Assembly: GCA_038231395.1 (NCBI GenBank)
Contig: JBBRLL010000008.1
Location: 41,667 to 105,666, forward strand
DNA length: 64,000 bases
Direction: 5' to 3'
Source: Stagnihabitans sp038231395
Lineage (GTDB): Bacteria; Pseudomonadota; Alphaproteobacteria; Rhodobacterales; Rhodobacteraceae
A model generated the notes under the pieces. It did no database searches, was not told the DNA's origin, and was given only the letters and a program-made list of their open reading frames with translations. Shown here piece by piece: positions 18,729-27,634 of the stretch. How positions within the stretch are numbered: the first letter of the stretch is position 1; each line of letters opens with the position of its first letter. The position numbers and the translations under genes were made by a program.

Positions 18729-19106
18729 CTAAACCCTTATCCCGCGTTCATCGGCAAGCCCACGCAGCCGGGCAATCAACCCTTGCAGACGCGAAGGCAC
18801 TTCCAGTGCTTCGGGCAACGCCTCGGTGCAGTTTTCATCCTTGGCGCATTTGTTCAGAGCCTGTGCCAGTTCGTAAACCCGTTGCGCGCCGATGGTGCCC
18901 GAAATGGCCAGAAGGACGTGGCTGTGTTTGTGCATCGCAGCCCTGTCCTGCGTCAAAAGGCTGGCACTGATACCCTCTGCAAGCTGGCTGATATCCTTGA
19001 TCAGACGGCGCATCAGTTCTGCGGCATCCTTGGGGCCCGCAAGCACCAGAAGCCGCGACAGGGCGGCCTCATCCAAAGCCGGTTGGCTTTTACCGTCATG
19101 ATCCAT
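18729..19106 (-). CDS. Stand-alone HPt domain protein
   Basis: A 125-residue all-helical histidine phosphotransfer protein. The phospho-accepting histidine is in HKHSHVLLAISGTIGA, which fits H-x-(L/V)-(K/L)-G/A-S/x; the second His of the HSH pair is the likely acceptor. It is encoded directly upstream of the sigma-54 regulator, so it probably hands phosphate to that receiver. I use ATG 19106 (MDHDGKSQPALDE); the frame is open to 19205, but that extension runs through a perfect inverted repeat and is not family-like. No strong Shine-Dalgarno is seen at either start. Confidence 0.75.
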   Translation of the reverse strand: MDHDGKSQPALDEAALSRLLVLAGPKDAAELMRRLIKDISQLAEGISASLLTQDRAAMHKHSHVLLAISGTIGAQRVYELAQALNKCAKDENCTEALPEALEVPSRLQGLIARLRGLADERGIRV

Positions 19107-19154
19107 TTTGCCAGCGGTCAAGCCAAAGCCACCCTCACTCGACCGCCTCACCTT

Positions 19155-19226
19155 TTTGGCCCCTGAAAGGTTGGTCCGGGGCTGGCGGCAGCCATGCTTG
19201 CCCACGTTAACCTTTCAGGGGCCAAA
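19155..19226. repeat. Perfect 18-bp inverted repeat, 36-bp spacer
   Basis: TTTGGCCCCTGAAAGGTT at 19155-19172 is exactly matched by its reverse complement at 19209-19226. It sits between the maeB-type stop (19239) and the HPt start (19106). Neither strand has a T-run after the stem, so it is not a standard intrinsic terminator. It could be an RNA hairpin separating maeB from the regulator genes, or a protein-binding or mobile-element footprint. Confidence 0.85.
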
Positions 19227-19238
19227 GTCCAGATCACC

Positions 19239-21515
19239 TCAACCGTAGTTGCCCACCGGTGCGCCAGCCAGCGCCGAGACGTTCAGAAGTCCGCGCACGG
19301 TGATCGACGGAGTGACAATATGTGCCAGATTGCCCATGCCCATCAGGATCGGCCCAACTTCGAGTCCACCGGCCTTCATCTTCAACATGTTGCGCGCCGC
19401 ATTGGCGGCATCGGTATAGCCAAAGATCAGGATATTCGCCGCCCCTTTAAGCCGAGAGTTCGGGAACATCCGCTCCCGCAGTTCGGGGTCAAGCGCGGCA
19501 TCAAGGCTCATCTCGCCTTCGAATTCAAAGTCGCATTCACGGGCATCAAGGATTTCCATCGCCGAACGCATCCTGCGACCGGAATCACTGTCAAGGTTGC
19601 CGAAGTTGGAATGGGAGCACAGCGCCACCTTTGGCTCCACCCCAAAGCGACGGGCGTGGCGCACGGCACCCATGGCCGAAAGGGCGATTTGTTCGGGTGA
19701 CGGGATCGGGTTGACCTGGGTGTCCGCCACAAAAAGCGGCCCCTCCTCCAGAATCATCAGCGACAAGGCACCAACCGGATGCCGGCCACCACGCGCCAGC
19801 ACCTGGCGCACGTCGTTCAAGTGGCCCAGATATTGGCCGTAAGCGCCGCAGATCATGCTGTCGGCATCGCCCCGGTGCACCGCAATGGCCGCAATCACGG
19901 TGGCGTTGGTGCGCAGAACGGCGCGGGCGGTGTCGGGAGTGACGCCCTGACGTTCCAGCAACTGGTGGTAGCTGGTCCAATAGTCGCGGTAGCGGTTGTC
20001 GCTTTCGGGGTTCACAATTTCAAAATCGCGGTCCGGCTGTATCGACAGGCCAAAGCGTTCGCAGCGCGCGGCCATCACGTCAGGCCGGCCAATCAGGATC
20101 GGCTTGATCGTCATCTCCTCCAGCATCGCGCTGGCGGCGCGCAGCACGCGTTCATCCTCACCCTCGGCAAAGATGATGCGGCGTTGCGATTGGCGGGCGA
20201 CGTCGAAAACCGGGCGCATGATCAGGGCGGATTTGAACACCGACCCGTCCAGCGTGCGCCGGTAGGCGATCAGATCGTCAATCGGGCGCATGGCGACGCC
20301 GGTTTCCATCGCGGCTTTGGCGACGGCAGAGGCGACCACGCCGATCAGGCGCGGGTCGAAGGGTTTGGGGATCAGGTAATCCGCCCCGAACGACAGCTTT
20401 TCACCGACATAGGCGGCGGCGGCCTCGGCACTGGTGGTCGCGCGGGCGAGGGCTGCGATACCCTCGATGCAGGCCAGTTCCATTTCTATGTTGATCGTGG
20501 TGGCCCCGACATCCAAAGCGCCGCGGAAGATGAAGGGAAAGCACAGGACGTTGTTGACCTGATTGGGAAAATCTGACCGACCGGTGGCGATGATCGCATC
20601 AGGCACAGCGGCGCGCACCACATCGGGCAGGATTTCGGGCGAGGGGTTGGCAAGCGCGAAGACGATAGGTTGCTTGGCCATCTTCTTGACCATATCCGCC
20701 GTCAGCACACCGGGGCCGGACAGGCCAAGAAACAGGTCTGCCCCGGCAATCACGTCAGTCAGGGTGGCGGGCGTGGTGCCTTGGGCATATTCGGCCTTCT
20801 GGTCGGTCATCTGATCGACGCGGCCCTTGTAGACAAGGCCCGCAAGGTCGCACAGCCAGACATTCTCGCGTTTGACACCCAGCTTCAACAGCATGTTCAG
20901 GCAGGCAATTCCGGCAGCACCGCCGCCGGTCGAGACGATCTTGATCTGATCAAAGCGCTTGCCTGCCACATGCAGGGCGTTGGTGGCGGCAGCACCCACC
21001 ACAATCGCGGTGCCATGCTGATCGTCGTGAAACACCGGGATTTTCATCCGTTCACGGCACAGGCGTTCGACGATAAAGCAATCGGGGGCCTTGATATCCT
21101 CTAGATTGATCGCGCCAAAGGTCGGCTCTAGCGCGCAGACGATGGCTGCGAGTTTCACCGGGTCGGGTTCGTTCAGTTCGATGTCAAAGCAGTCGATGTT
21201 GGCGAATTTCTTGAACAGGACCGCCTTGCCCTCCATCACCGGTTTGGACGCCAGCGCGCCGATGTTGCCAAGGCCCAGAACGGCAGTGCCATTGGTGACC
21301 ACGCCGACAAGGTTCCCGCGAGAGGTGTAGCGGCTGGCGGTGGCGGGATCGGCTTTGATCTCCAGACAGGCTTCGGCCACGCCCGGCGAATAGGCCAGTG
21401 CCAGATCGCGGCCATTGGCGAGGGGCTTGGTCGCCCGGATCTCCAGCTTCCCGGGCTTGGGGAATTCGTGGTAATCCAGCGCCGCTTGCCGGGCATTGTC
21501 CAGCCGTTCGGTCAT
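19239..21515 (-). CDS. maeB: NADP-dependent malic enzyme, MaeB type, with phosphotransacetylase-like domain
   Basis: Decarboxylates malate to pyruvate with NADP+. The 758-residue chain has the MaeB two-domain layout: malic enzyme domain (about 1-430; YSPGVAEACLEI, FHDDQHGTA, STGGGAAGIACLNML, LSGPGVLTADM) and a C-terminal phosphate acetyltransferase-like domain (about 435-758; FAEGEDERVLRAA, CGAYGQYLGHLNDV), which in this family is regulatory and not needed for catalysis. The start is ATG 21515 (MTERLDNARQAALDYH) with GAGGAG upstream. The frame is open to 21857, but those 114 codons are the antisense of the cupin gene's repetitive 5' end. The malic enzyme and acetyl-CoA sensing link carbon flow between the citric acid cycle and pyruvate. 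Confidence 0.95.
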   Translation of the reverse strand: MTERLDNARQAALDYHEFPKPGKLEIRATKPLANGRDLALAYSPGVAEACLEIKADPATASRYTSRGNLVGVVTNGTAVLGLGNIGALASKPVMEGKAVLFKKFANIDCFDIELNEPDPVKLAAIVCALEPTFGAINLEDIKAPDCFIVERLCRERMKIPVFHDDQHGTAIVVGAAATNALHVAGKRFDQIKIVSTGGGAAGIACLNMLLKLGVKRENVWLCDLAGLVYKGRVDQMTDQKAEYAQGTTPATLTDVIAGADLFLGLSGPGVLTADMVKKMAKQPIVFALANPSPEILPDVVRAAVPDAIIATGRSDFPNQVNNVLCFPFIFRGALDVGATTINIEMELACIEGIAALARATTSAEAAAAYVGEKLSFGADYLIPKPFDPRLIGVVASAVAKAAMETGVAMRPIDDLIAYRRTLDGSVFKSALIMRPVFDVARQSQRRIIFAEGEDERVLRAASAMLEEMTIKPILIGRPDVMAARCERFGLSIQPDRDFEIVNPESDNRYRDYWTSYHQLLERQGVTPDTARAVLRTNATVIAAIAVHRGDADSMICGAYGQYLGHLNDVRQVLARGGRHPVGALSLMILEEGPLFVADTQVNPIPSPEQIALSAMGAVRHARRFGVEPKVALCSHSNFGNLDSDSGRRMRSAMEILDARECDFEFEGEMSLDAALDPELRERMFPNSRLKGAANILIFGYTDAANAARNMLKMKAGGLEVGPILMGMGNLAHIVTPSITVRGLLNVSALAGAPVGNYG

Positions 21516-21666
21516 GTCCGTCTCCTCAACCCGTTCCTCACCCTTGCCGAACTGTAAGCGCCATTCCAAGGGTCTTCCGCGCACGCTCCGGCAAGTCTTG
21601 CAAATCGCAGCTTCTTGCAAATCACCGAAGTGAGGGCCACCATGGATCAAAGAGCGAGAGAATGAA

Positions 21667-22851
21667 ATGCCCCAAACCCAAAGCGAAACCCCGCCCGAAA
21701 CACCGACTGGAACGCCGTCTGGAACGCCGCCTGGAACGCCATCTGAGGCCCCGACTGAAACCCGGGCAGAGACCCGGGCAGAGATCGTGTTGCCCACGAC
21801 CGATCTGCGCGGCGACTTGCCGTTCTTCACCAAGACTTTGGGGATGCGGCTGGACATGATCTACCCCGCTGACAACCCGCATGTCGCGGTGATGTCCGGC
21901 CACGGTCTGCGCCTGCGTCTGGATGCAGAAGCGATGGCTGCGCCGGGCCAGCTTCGCATCCTCAGCGACGATTGGGCGTCTTTGGCCGGAGGTGTGGCGG
22001 AAATGCAGTCTCCGGGCGGCACGCAGGTGACGCTGGACGAGCTTAATCCGCCCGTGGTGATGCCCAAGACCGAACACGCTTTTGTGGTCCGCCGCCTGAC
22101 CGATCAGGCGCCTTGGATCATCGGTCGGGCCGGGATGATGTACCGTGACCTTGTGCCCTCGCGCCTTGGGGGGGCGATGATTGCCAGCCACATCCGCATT
22201 CCGGATGGCGGTCCGGTGCCCGACATGGTGCATTACCACAAGGTCGGCTTTCAGCTGATCTTTTGCATCAAGGGCTGGGTCGATGTGGTGTATGAGGATC
22301 AAGGCGACCCGATCCGCCTGAGCGCTGGCGATTGCTTCATCCAGCCCCCCGAAATCCGCCACCGGGTCCTGACCGCCAGCGATGGGATCGAGGTGATCGA
22401 AATCGGCGTTCCCGCCGACCATGTCACGCAAATCGACCACGATATGACACTGCCCACGCAGGCATTCCGCCCAGACCGCGAATGGCAAGGCCAGCGCTTT
22501 GTTCACAACGTGGGGGCCAAGGGCCAGTTCACCCCGTTCCGCATTCCGGGGTTTGAGGCGCGCGACACCACGATCAACGCGGGCACCAAAGGCGTGGCCT
22601 CGGTGATGGTGGCGCGCCCGCTTCCTGACCTTAGCGCACCCTGGACCCGGCATCAGGGCGATATCCTGTTCACCTTTGTCATGTCAGGCCACATGACACT
22701 GGAGGGAGAAGGCAAAGACCCCTATCGCCTGTCGCCCGGTGACGCCTTCGTCATCCCGCCCGGCATGGCCACCCGCTACGGCGACACCACCCCCGATCTG
22801 CACCTGCTTGAAGTGTCTTTGCCCGGCAGTTTCACGACGACGCAGCTTTGA
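21667..22851 (+). CDS. Bicupin-domain protein with repetitive N terminus
   Basis: A 394-residue protein I cannot assign to a named enzyme. A Pro/Thr/Glu-rich N-terminal tail (residues 1-40) with repeated GTPxGTP units leads into a short VOC-like stretch (VLPTTDLRGDLPFFTKTLGMRLDM), then two cupin barrels: one around 195-265 (HYHKVGFQLIFCIKG...GDCFIQPPEIRH) and one around 325-385 (HQGDILFTFVMSGHMTLEG...GDAFVIPPGMATRY). Conserved His and Gly positions of both barrels suggest metal-dependent ligand or substrate binding. It is divergent from maeB with about 150 bp between starts. Cytoplasmic; function unknown. Confidence 0.7.
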   Translation: MPQTQSETPPETPTGTPSGTPPGTPSEAPTETRAETRAEIVLPTTDLRGDLPFFTKTLGMRLDMIYPADNPHVAVMSGHGLRLRLDAEAMAAPGQLRILSDDWASLAGGVAEMQSPGGTQVTLDELNPPVVMPKTEHAFVVRRLTDQAPWIIGRAGMMYRDLVPSRLGGAMIASHIRIPDGGPVPDMVHYHKVGFQLIFCIKGWVDVVYEDQGDPIRLSAGDCFIQPPEIRHRVLTASDGIEVIEIGVPADHVTQIDHDMTLPTQAFRPDREWQGQRFVHNVGAKGQFTPFRIPGFEARDTTINAGTKGVASVMVARPLPDLSAPWTRHQGDILFTFVMSGHMTLEGEGKDPYRLSPGDAFVIPPGMATRYGDTTPDLHLLEVSLPGSFTTTQL

Positions 22852-22968
22852 TTGCGACGTATCCGAACAATCTGACGCGGGGTTAAGCTATGGCCCCCGC
22901 CCGCCATCCGCTTGCAAGCCGGGGGCAACCGGACCACACTTGCCGTCCAAACCGCCAAAGGAGTTCCG

Positions 22969-23358
22969 ATGCTTTTGCAACGCGCCACCGACGTGCGCAA
23001 CCGCGCCTATGCCCCCTATTCCCGCTTCAAGGTTGGGGCGGCGATCCACTCGGTCGAAGGCAACACCCATGTCGGCTGCAATGTGGAAAACGTGGCCTAC
23101 CCCGAGGGCACCTGTGCCGAGGCCGGTGCCATCGCCGCCATGATCGCTGCCGGTGACACCCGCATCGCCGAAATTCATGTGATCGCCGACAGCCCAAGTC
23201 CGGTGCCGCCCTGTGGTGGCTGCCGCCAGAAAATTGCCGAATTCGCTGATCCCGGCGTCAAGGTCACCCTTCACACGGTTGACGGGAAAAGCCTGACCAC
23301 AACCGTGGCCGACCTGCTGCCGGGCGTCTTTTCTGCGGCCCATATGGCCAAGGTCTGA
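22969..23358 (+). CDS. cdd: Cytidine deaminase
   Basis: Deaminates cytidine and deoxycytidine to uridine forms. The 129-residue length fits the small tetrameric class. The zinc site is complete: TCAEAGA (Cys49, catalytic Glu51) and PCGGCRQ (Cys82, Cys85). N-terminal YAPYSRFKVGAA is the usual substrate-binding segment. ATG 22969 has AAAGGAG upstream; the frame opens earlier at 22912. It is the first gene of a packed salvage operon and its stop overlaps the start of deoA (ATGA). Confidence 0.95.
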   Translation: MLLQRATDVRNRAYAPYSRFKVGAAIHSVEGNTHVGCNVENVAYPEGTCAEAGAIAAMIAAGDTRIAEIHVIADSPSPVPPCGGCRQKIAEFADPGVKVTLHTVDGKSLTTTVADLLPGVFSAAHMAKV

Positions 23359-24665
23359 TGGACGCGCGTGCCATCATCGCCACGATCCGCGACGGCGGAG
23401 TGCCCCCGGCTGAGGCGCTGATCTGGTTCGCCGCCGGTCTTGCCAGTGGCGCTGTCACCGATGCGCAGGCCGGTGCTTTCGCCATGGCGGTCCTGCTCAA
23501 GGGCCTTGGTGAGGCGGGCCGCGTTGCCCTGGCCAAAGGCATGCGCGATTCGGGTCAGGTTCTGGCTTGGGACCTGCCCGGCCCGGTGCTTGACAAACAC
23601 TCCACCGGCGGAATCGGGGATTGCGTCTCGCTGCTGCTGGCGCCGGCATTGGCGGCGTGTGGGGCTTATGTGCCGATGATTTCCGGCCGTGGACTTGGTC
23701 ATACCGGTGGTACGCTGGACAAGCTGGAAGCTATTCCGGGCTTTCGCACCGGGTTGGCGGAAGACCAGTTGCGCCGTCAGATGAAGGAGATCCGCTGCGC
23801 CATCGTTTCGGCCAGCGCCGAAATCGCCCCGGCTGACCGCCGCCTTTATGCCATCCGGGACGTGACGGCAACGGTGGAAAGCATCGACCTGATCACCGCG
23901 TCGATCCTGTCCAAAAAGCTGGCGGCGGGCTTGGAAGCCCTTGTTCTGGATGTGAAATGCGGCTCCGGTGCCTTCATGAAAACGTTGGAAGATGCAGAGG
24001 CGCTGGCCCGTGCCCTAGTCTTCACAGCCCAAGGTGCGGGCTGCATGACCTCTGCCCTGATCACGGATATGAGCCAACCGCTTGCCACCGCCGCCGGAAA
24101 CGCGTTGGAGGTGACCGAGGTGATGGAAACCCTGACCGGCACCTCGGTCAATGCAGCACTTTGGGATCTGACCGTGGCCTTGGGGGGCGAGGCGCTGGCT
24201 TTGGGCGGCATAGCGGCGGATGCGCTGGACGGCGAGGGTCGGATAAGTCAGGCGTTGGAATCCGGGGCTGCCGCTGATGCCTTTGGCCGCATGGTGGCGG
24301 CTCAAGGCGGGCCGGCCGATTTCGTTGACCGCTGGCCCGACCGCCTGCCCGCCGCCACCGTGATCCGCGAAGTGCCCTGTCCCCGGCAGGGCTTTGTCCA
24401 GACCGTCAATGGCGAGGCTTTGGGTCTGGCCGTGGTTCGCCTTGGCGGCGGTCGCCAGCGTGAGGGCGACAAGATCAACCCTTCGGTCGGCCTGTCCGAC
24501 CTCGCAGGGATCGGCGAGGACATCGGGCCCGGCGATCCCTTGTGCATGGTTCACGCGGCAACCGAGGCGCAAGCCGAAGATGCAATCCGCGCCGTTCAGG
24601 CGGCTTATACGATGGGCGACAACGCCCCGCACGACCCGCTGCTTGTCCTGAAAAGGATTTCCTGA
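23358..24665 (+). CDS. deoA: Thymidine phosphorylase
   Basis: Splits thymidine into thymine and deoxyribose-1-phosphate. The 435-residue chain carries the family signature around residues 75-105: LDKHSTGGIGD for phosphate binding and SGRGLGHTGGTLDKLE for the pyrimidine site. The length equals that of E. coli DeoA (440). It is coupled to cdd by ATGA and to deoB by a one-base TGATG overlap. Product feeds DeoB in the same operon. Confidence 0.95.
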   Translation: MDARAIIATIRDGGVPPAEALIWFAAGLASGAVTDAQAGAFAMAVLLKGLGEAGRVALAKGMRDSGQVLAWDLPGPVLDKHSTGGIGDCVSLLLAPALAACGAYVPMISGRGLGHTGGTLDKLEAIPGFRTGLAEDQLRRQMKEIRCAIVSASAEIAPADRRLYAIRDVTATVESIDLITASILSKKLAAGLEALVLDVKCGSGAFMKTLEDAEALARALVFTAQGAGCMTSALITDMSQPLATAAGNALEVTEVMETLTGTSVNAALWDLTVALGGEALALGGIAADALDGEGRISQALESGAAADAFGRMVAAQGGPADFVDRWPDRLPAATVIREVPCPRQGFVQTVNGEALGLAVVRLGGGRQREGDKINPSVGLSDLAGIGEDIGPGDPLCMVHAATEAQAEDAIRAVQAAYTMGDNAPHDPLLVLKRIS

Positions 24666-25870
24666 TGCGGGCCGACCAGAACCGGGCGTTTGTCATCGTG
24701 ATGGACTCGGTCGGCTGCGGCGGTGCGCCCGATGCTGCCTCCTTTGGCGATGAAGGGGCCAACACGCTCGGCCATATCGCGCTTGCCTGCGCTCAGGGCG
24801 GGGCCGAACACGGTCGCACCGGCCCGCTGCACATGCCCCATCTTGACAATTTGGGATTGGGGGCCGCCATCACCCTCGCCTCCGGTCTGGCGACCAGCCT
24901 CAATGCTGTGCCGCAAGGCCGCTGGGGGGCTGCACAGGAAATCAGCCGTGGGAAAGACACCCCCTCCGGCCATTGGGAACTGGCGGGCGTTCCGGTGCCA
25001 TGGGACTGGACCTATTTCCCCGACACCGTGCCCGCTTTTCCCGCCGATCTGACAGCGCTGGTGTGCAAGCTGGCGGGGACGCAGGGCATCCTTGGCAACT
25101 GCCACGCCTCTGGCATGCCCATCATCGAGAAATATTTCGACGAGCACCTGCGGACCGGTTGGCCGATCTGCTACACCTCTGCCGACTCGGTGTTCCAGAT
25201 CGCGGCACATGAGCAGACGTTTGGCCTCGACCGTCTGCTGAAGCTGTGCGCCGACCTTGCCCCCCACCTGCACGCCATGAAGGTGGGCCGCGTCATCGCC
25301 CGCCCCTTCGTGGGCACCAAGGATACCTTCAAACGGACGTCCAACCGGCATGACTATGCCATCGCTCCCCCTGCCCCTACCCTGCTGGATTGGGCCGCGG
25401 ACGCAGGTCGCGCCACCCATGCGGTTGGCAAGATCGGCGACATCTTCTCGATGCACGGCATTGGCAAGCTGTGGAAAGGCAAAAGCGACCTTGACCTTTT
25501 CGATCACCTTGACCGCCTTGGCGCCGTTGCCGAACCCGGTTCCCTGACCTTCGCCAACTTTGTCGAGTTTGACAGCCTTTATGGTCATCCCCGCGATGTC
25601 TCGGGCTACGCAAGCGCGCTGGAATGGTTCGACACCCGCGTCGGAGGTTTTCTGGCCCGCCTCAAACCCGGTGATCTTGCCCTGTTCACCGCCGACCACG
25701 GCAACGACCCCACCTGGCACGGCACCGATCACACCCGAGAGCGGGTGCCCCTGCTGTGCGCCGGGATTGGCACCGGCCCGATCGGCATCTGCGCTTTCAC
25801 CGATGTCGCAGCCTCGATCGCCGCTCACCTTGGCATCCCGGCACAGGGCCCCGGAAAGTCATTTCTGTGA
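24665..25870 (+). CDS. deoB: Phosphopentomutase
   Basis: Converts (deoxy)ribose-1-phosphate to the 5-phosphate. It belongs to the alkaline phosphatase-like metalloenzymes: metal ligands are seen in VIVMDSVGCGG (Asp at about 14, with the acceptor Thr in ANTLGHIALA), and in TADHGNDPTWHGTDHTRE near the C terminus. The 401-residue length fits. The start is fixed at ATG 24665 by the one-base overlap with the deoA stop; the frame is open to 24542 inside deoA. Confidence 0.95.
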   Translation: MRADQNRAFVIVMDSVGCGGAPDAASFGDEGANTLGHIALACAQGGAEHGRTGPLHMPHLDNLGLGAAITLASGLATSLNAVPQGRWGAAQEISRGKDTPSGHWELAGVPVPWDWTYFPDTVPAFPADLTALVCKLAGTQGILGNCHASGMPIIEKYFDEHLRTGWPICYTSADSVFQIAAHEQTFGLDRLLKLCADLAPHLHAMKVGRVIARPFVGTKDTFKRTSNRHDYAIAPPAPTLLDWAADAGRATHAVGKIGDIFSMHGIGKLWKGKSDLDLFDHLDRLGAVAEPGSLTFANFVEFDSLYGHPRDVSGYASALEWFDTRVGGFLARLKPGDLALFTADHGNDPTWHGTDHTRERVPLLCAGIGTGPIGICAFTDVAASIAAHLGIPAQGPGKSFL

Positions 25871-25945
25871 CCCCTTTCTCGTGGCCAAATCCTTGCTAGG
25901 GTCTTCGGCGCAGCCAGACCCCTGACCCATCAACAGGTTCACCGC

Positions 25946-26926
25946 ATGACACCCAAACTCGAACTCCACCTCCACTTGGAAGGCGCTGCCCCACCGCAAT
26001 TCATAGCGGGCCTGGCAAAGGAAAAGCACATCGACATCGCCGGGATCTTCACACCCGAAGGTGCCTACCGCTTCAAGGACTTTGCCGAATTCATCGCAAT
26101 CTACGAGGCCGCTTGCACCACCTTGACCACGGCCGAGGATTATCAGCGTCTGACCCGCGCCGTGCTGGAAGCGCAGGCAGATCAGGGCGTGGTCTATACC
26201 GAAATCTTCCTCTCTCCCGATTTCTGCGGCAACCGTGACCGTGGGGCCTGGCGCGAATACCTGCAAGCCATGCGTGAGACCGCCGATGCGCTTCAGCGCG
26301 AGGCCGGGATCACCATGAAAGCGATTGCCACCTGCATCCGCCACTTTGGCCCCGACAAGGCCCGCCAGACCGCGCGTTGCGCAGCCGAAACAGCGGGTGA
26401 ATTTCTGGTGGGTTTTGGCATTGCCGGGGCGGAAACCTCTGGCAAACTCAAGGACTTCACCTGGTCATTCGACATGGCCAAGGAGGCGGGGCTTAAACCC
26501 ACGGTCCATGCCGGTGAGTGGAAGGGCCCGCAAGAGGTGCGCGACGCCGTGCACGATCTGGGGGCCCTGCGCATTGGCCACGGTGTGCGCGCCATCGAAG
26601 ACCTTGGCCTTGTCGATGAACTGGCTGAACGTGGCACGGTTCTGGAATGCTGCCCCGGCTCCAACATAGCCCTCGGCATCTATCCCAGCTATCGCAAGCA
26701 TCCGATTGGAGAGTTGTTCCACCGGGGCGTCAAGGTCACAGTCTCTACCGACGATCCGCCGTTTTTCCACACCACCCTGACCCGCGAATACGACATGCTG
26801 CACGAGGCGTTTGACTGGGATGACGGCGTCTTTGCCACCCTCAACCGGACTGCGCTTGACGCGGCTTTCTGTGACGCGGATACCAAGGCAAGGATCGGCA
26901 AACTGCTGGAGGCGCAAAATGTCTGA
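25946..26926 (+). CDS. add: Adenosine deaminase
   Basis: Amidohydrolase of 326 residues that deaminates adenosine to inosine. Zinc ligands are visible: HLHLEG (about residues 8-13), HAGEW (about 190) and STDDPPFF (about 267). The catalytic Glu sits in HAGE. Adenine deaminases of this superfamily share these motifs, so the substrate is an inference supported by the nucleoside-salvage neighbours. Its stop overlaps the upp start by 8 bp. Confidence 0.88.
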   Translation: MTPKLELHLHLEGAAPPQFIAGLAKEKHIDIAGIFTPEGAYRFKDFAEFIAIYEAACTTLTTAEDYQRLTRAVLEAQADQGVVYTEIFLSPDFCGNRDRGAWREYLQAMRETADALQREAGITMKAIATCIRHFGPDKARQTARCAAETAGEFLVGFGIAGAETSGKLKDFTWSFDMAKEAGLKPTVHAGEWKGPQEVRDAVHDLGALRIGHGVRAIEDLGLVDELAERGTVLECCPGSNIALGIYPSYRKHPIGELFHRGVKVTVSTDDPPFFHTTLTREYDMLHEAFDWDDGVFATLNRTALDAAFCDADTKARIGKLLEAQNV

Positions 26927-27566
26927 GAACCCGTTCGCAAAAAACCTGATCGTTGTCAGTCATCCTTTGGTGCAGCACAAACTGACGCTGATGCGGGAAA
27001 AGGACACGTCCACCGCCTCTTTCCGCCAGCTTTTACGCGAAATCAGTCTGCTTTTGGCTTATGAGGTGACGCGCAACCTGACGATGACCACCAAGAAAAT
27101 CGAGACGCCGCTGTGCGAAATGGATGCCCCGGCGATTGACGGCAAGAAGCTGGCCCTGATTTCGATCCTGCGGGCGGGCAACGGGTTGCTGGACGGGATA
27201 TTGGAGTTGATCCCGGCGGCACGCGTCGGCTTTGTCGGGTTGTACCGGGACCCCGCCACTTTGTTGCCGGTGCAGTACTATTACAAAGTGCCCGACCATT
27301 TGGACGAGCGCGTGACCATTGTGGTCGATCCGATGTTGGCCACAGGCAATTCCAGCGCCGCAGCGGTGACGCTTTTGAAACAATCGGGGGCGAAAGAAAT
27401 CCGCTTCCTATGCCTTTTGGCAGCACCTGAGGGGATCAAACATATGGCTGAAGTGCATCCGGATGTGCAGATTGTCACAGCATCTGTGGACAGCCACCTC
27501 AACGACCATGGATATATTGTGCCGGGGCTAGGGGATGCGGGTGACCGCATGTTTGGCACCAAATAG
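26919..27566 (+). CDS. upp: Uracil phosphoribosyltransferase
   Basis: Makes UMP from uracil and PRPP. 215 residues, with the type I PRTase PRPP loop VVDPMLATGNSSAAA (about 130-144), ISILRAGNGLLDG and the C-terminal YIVPGLGDAGDR characteristic of Upp. ATG 26919 has GGAGG seven bases upstream, inside the end of add. Last gene of the cdd-deoA-deoB-add-upp operon, which together converts nucleosides to bases, pentose phosphates and UMP. Confidence 0.96.
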   Translation: MSENPFAKNLIVVSHPLVQHKLTLMREKDTSTASFRQLLREISLLLAYEVTRNLTMTTKKIETPLCEMDAPAIDGKKLALISILRAGNGLLDGILELIPAARVGFVGLYRDPATLLPVQYYYKVPDHLDERVTIVVDPMLATGNSSAAAVTLLKQSGAKEIRFLCLLAAPEGIKHMAEVHPDVQIVTASVDSHLNDHGYIVPGLGDAGDRMFGTK

Positions 27567-27634
27567 GGGATTAGCCCTTTACTCGGAAACAATCTTGATT
27601 CATGATTCGCCCCATTGTTTGAGGGGTCCGTGTC

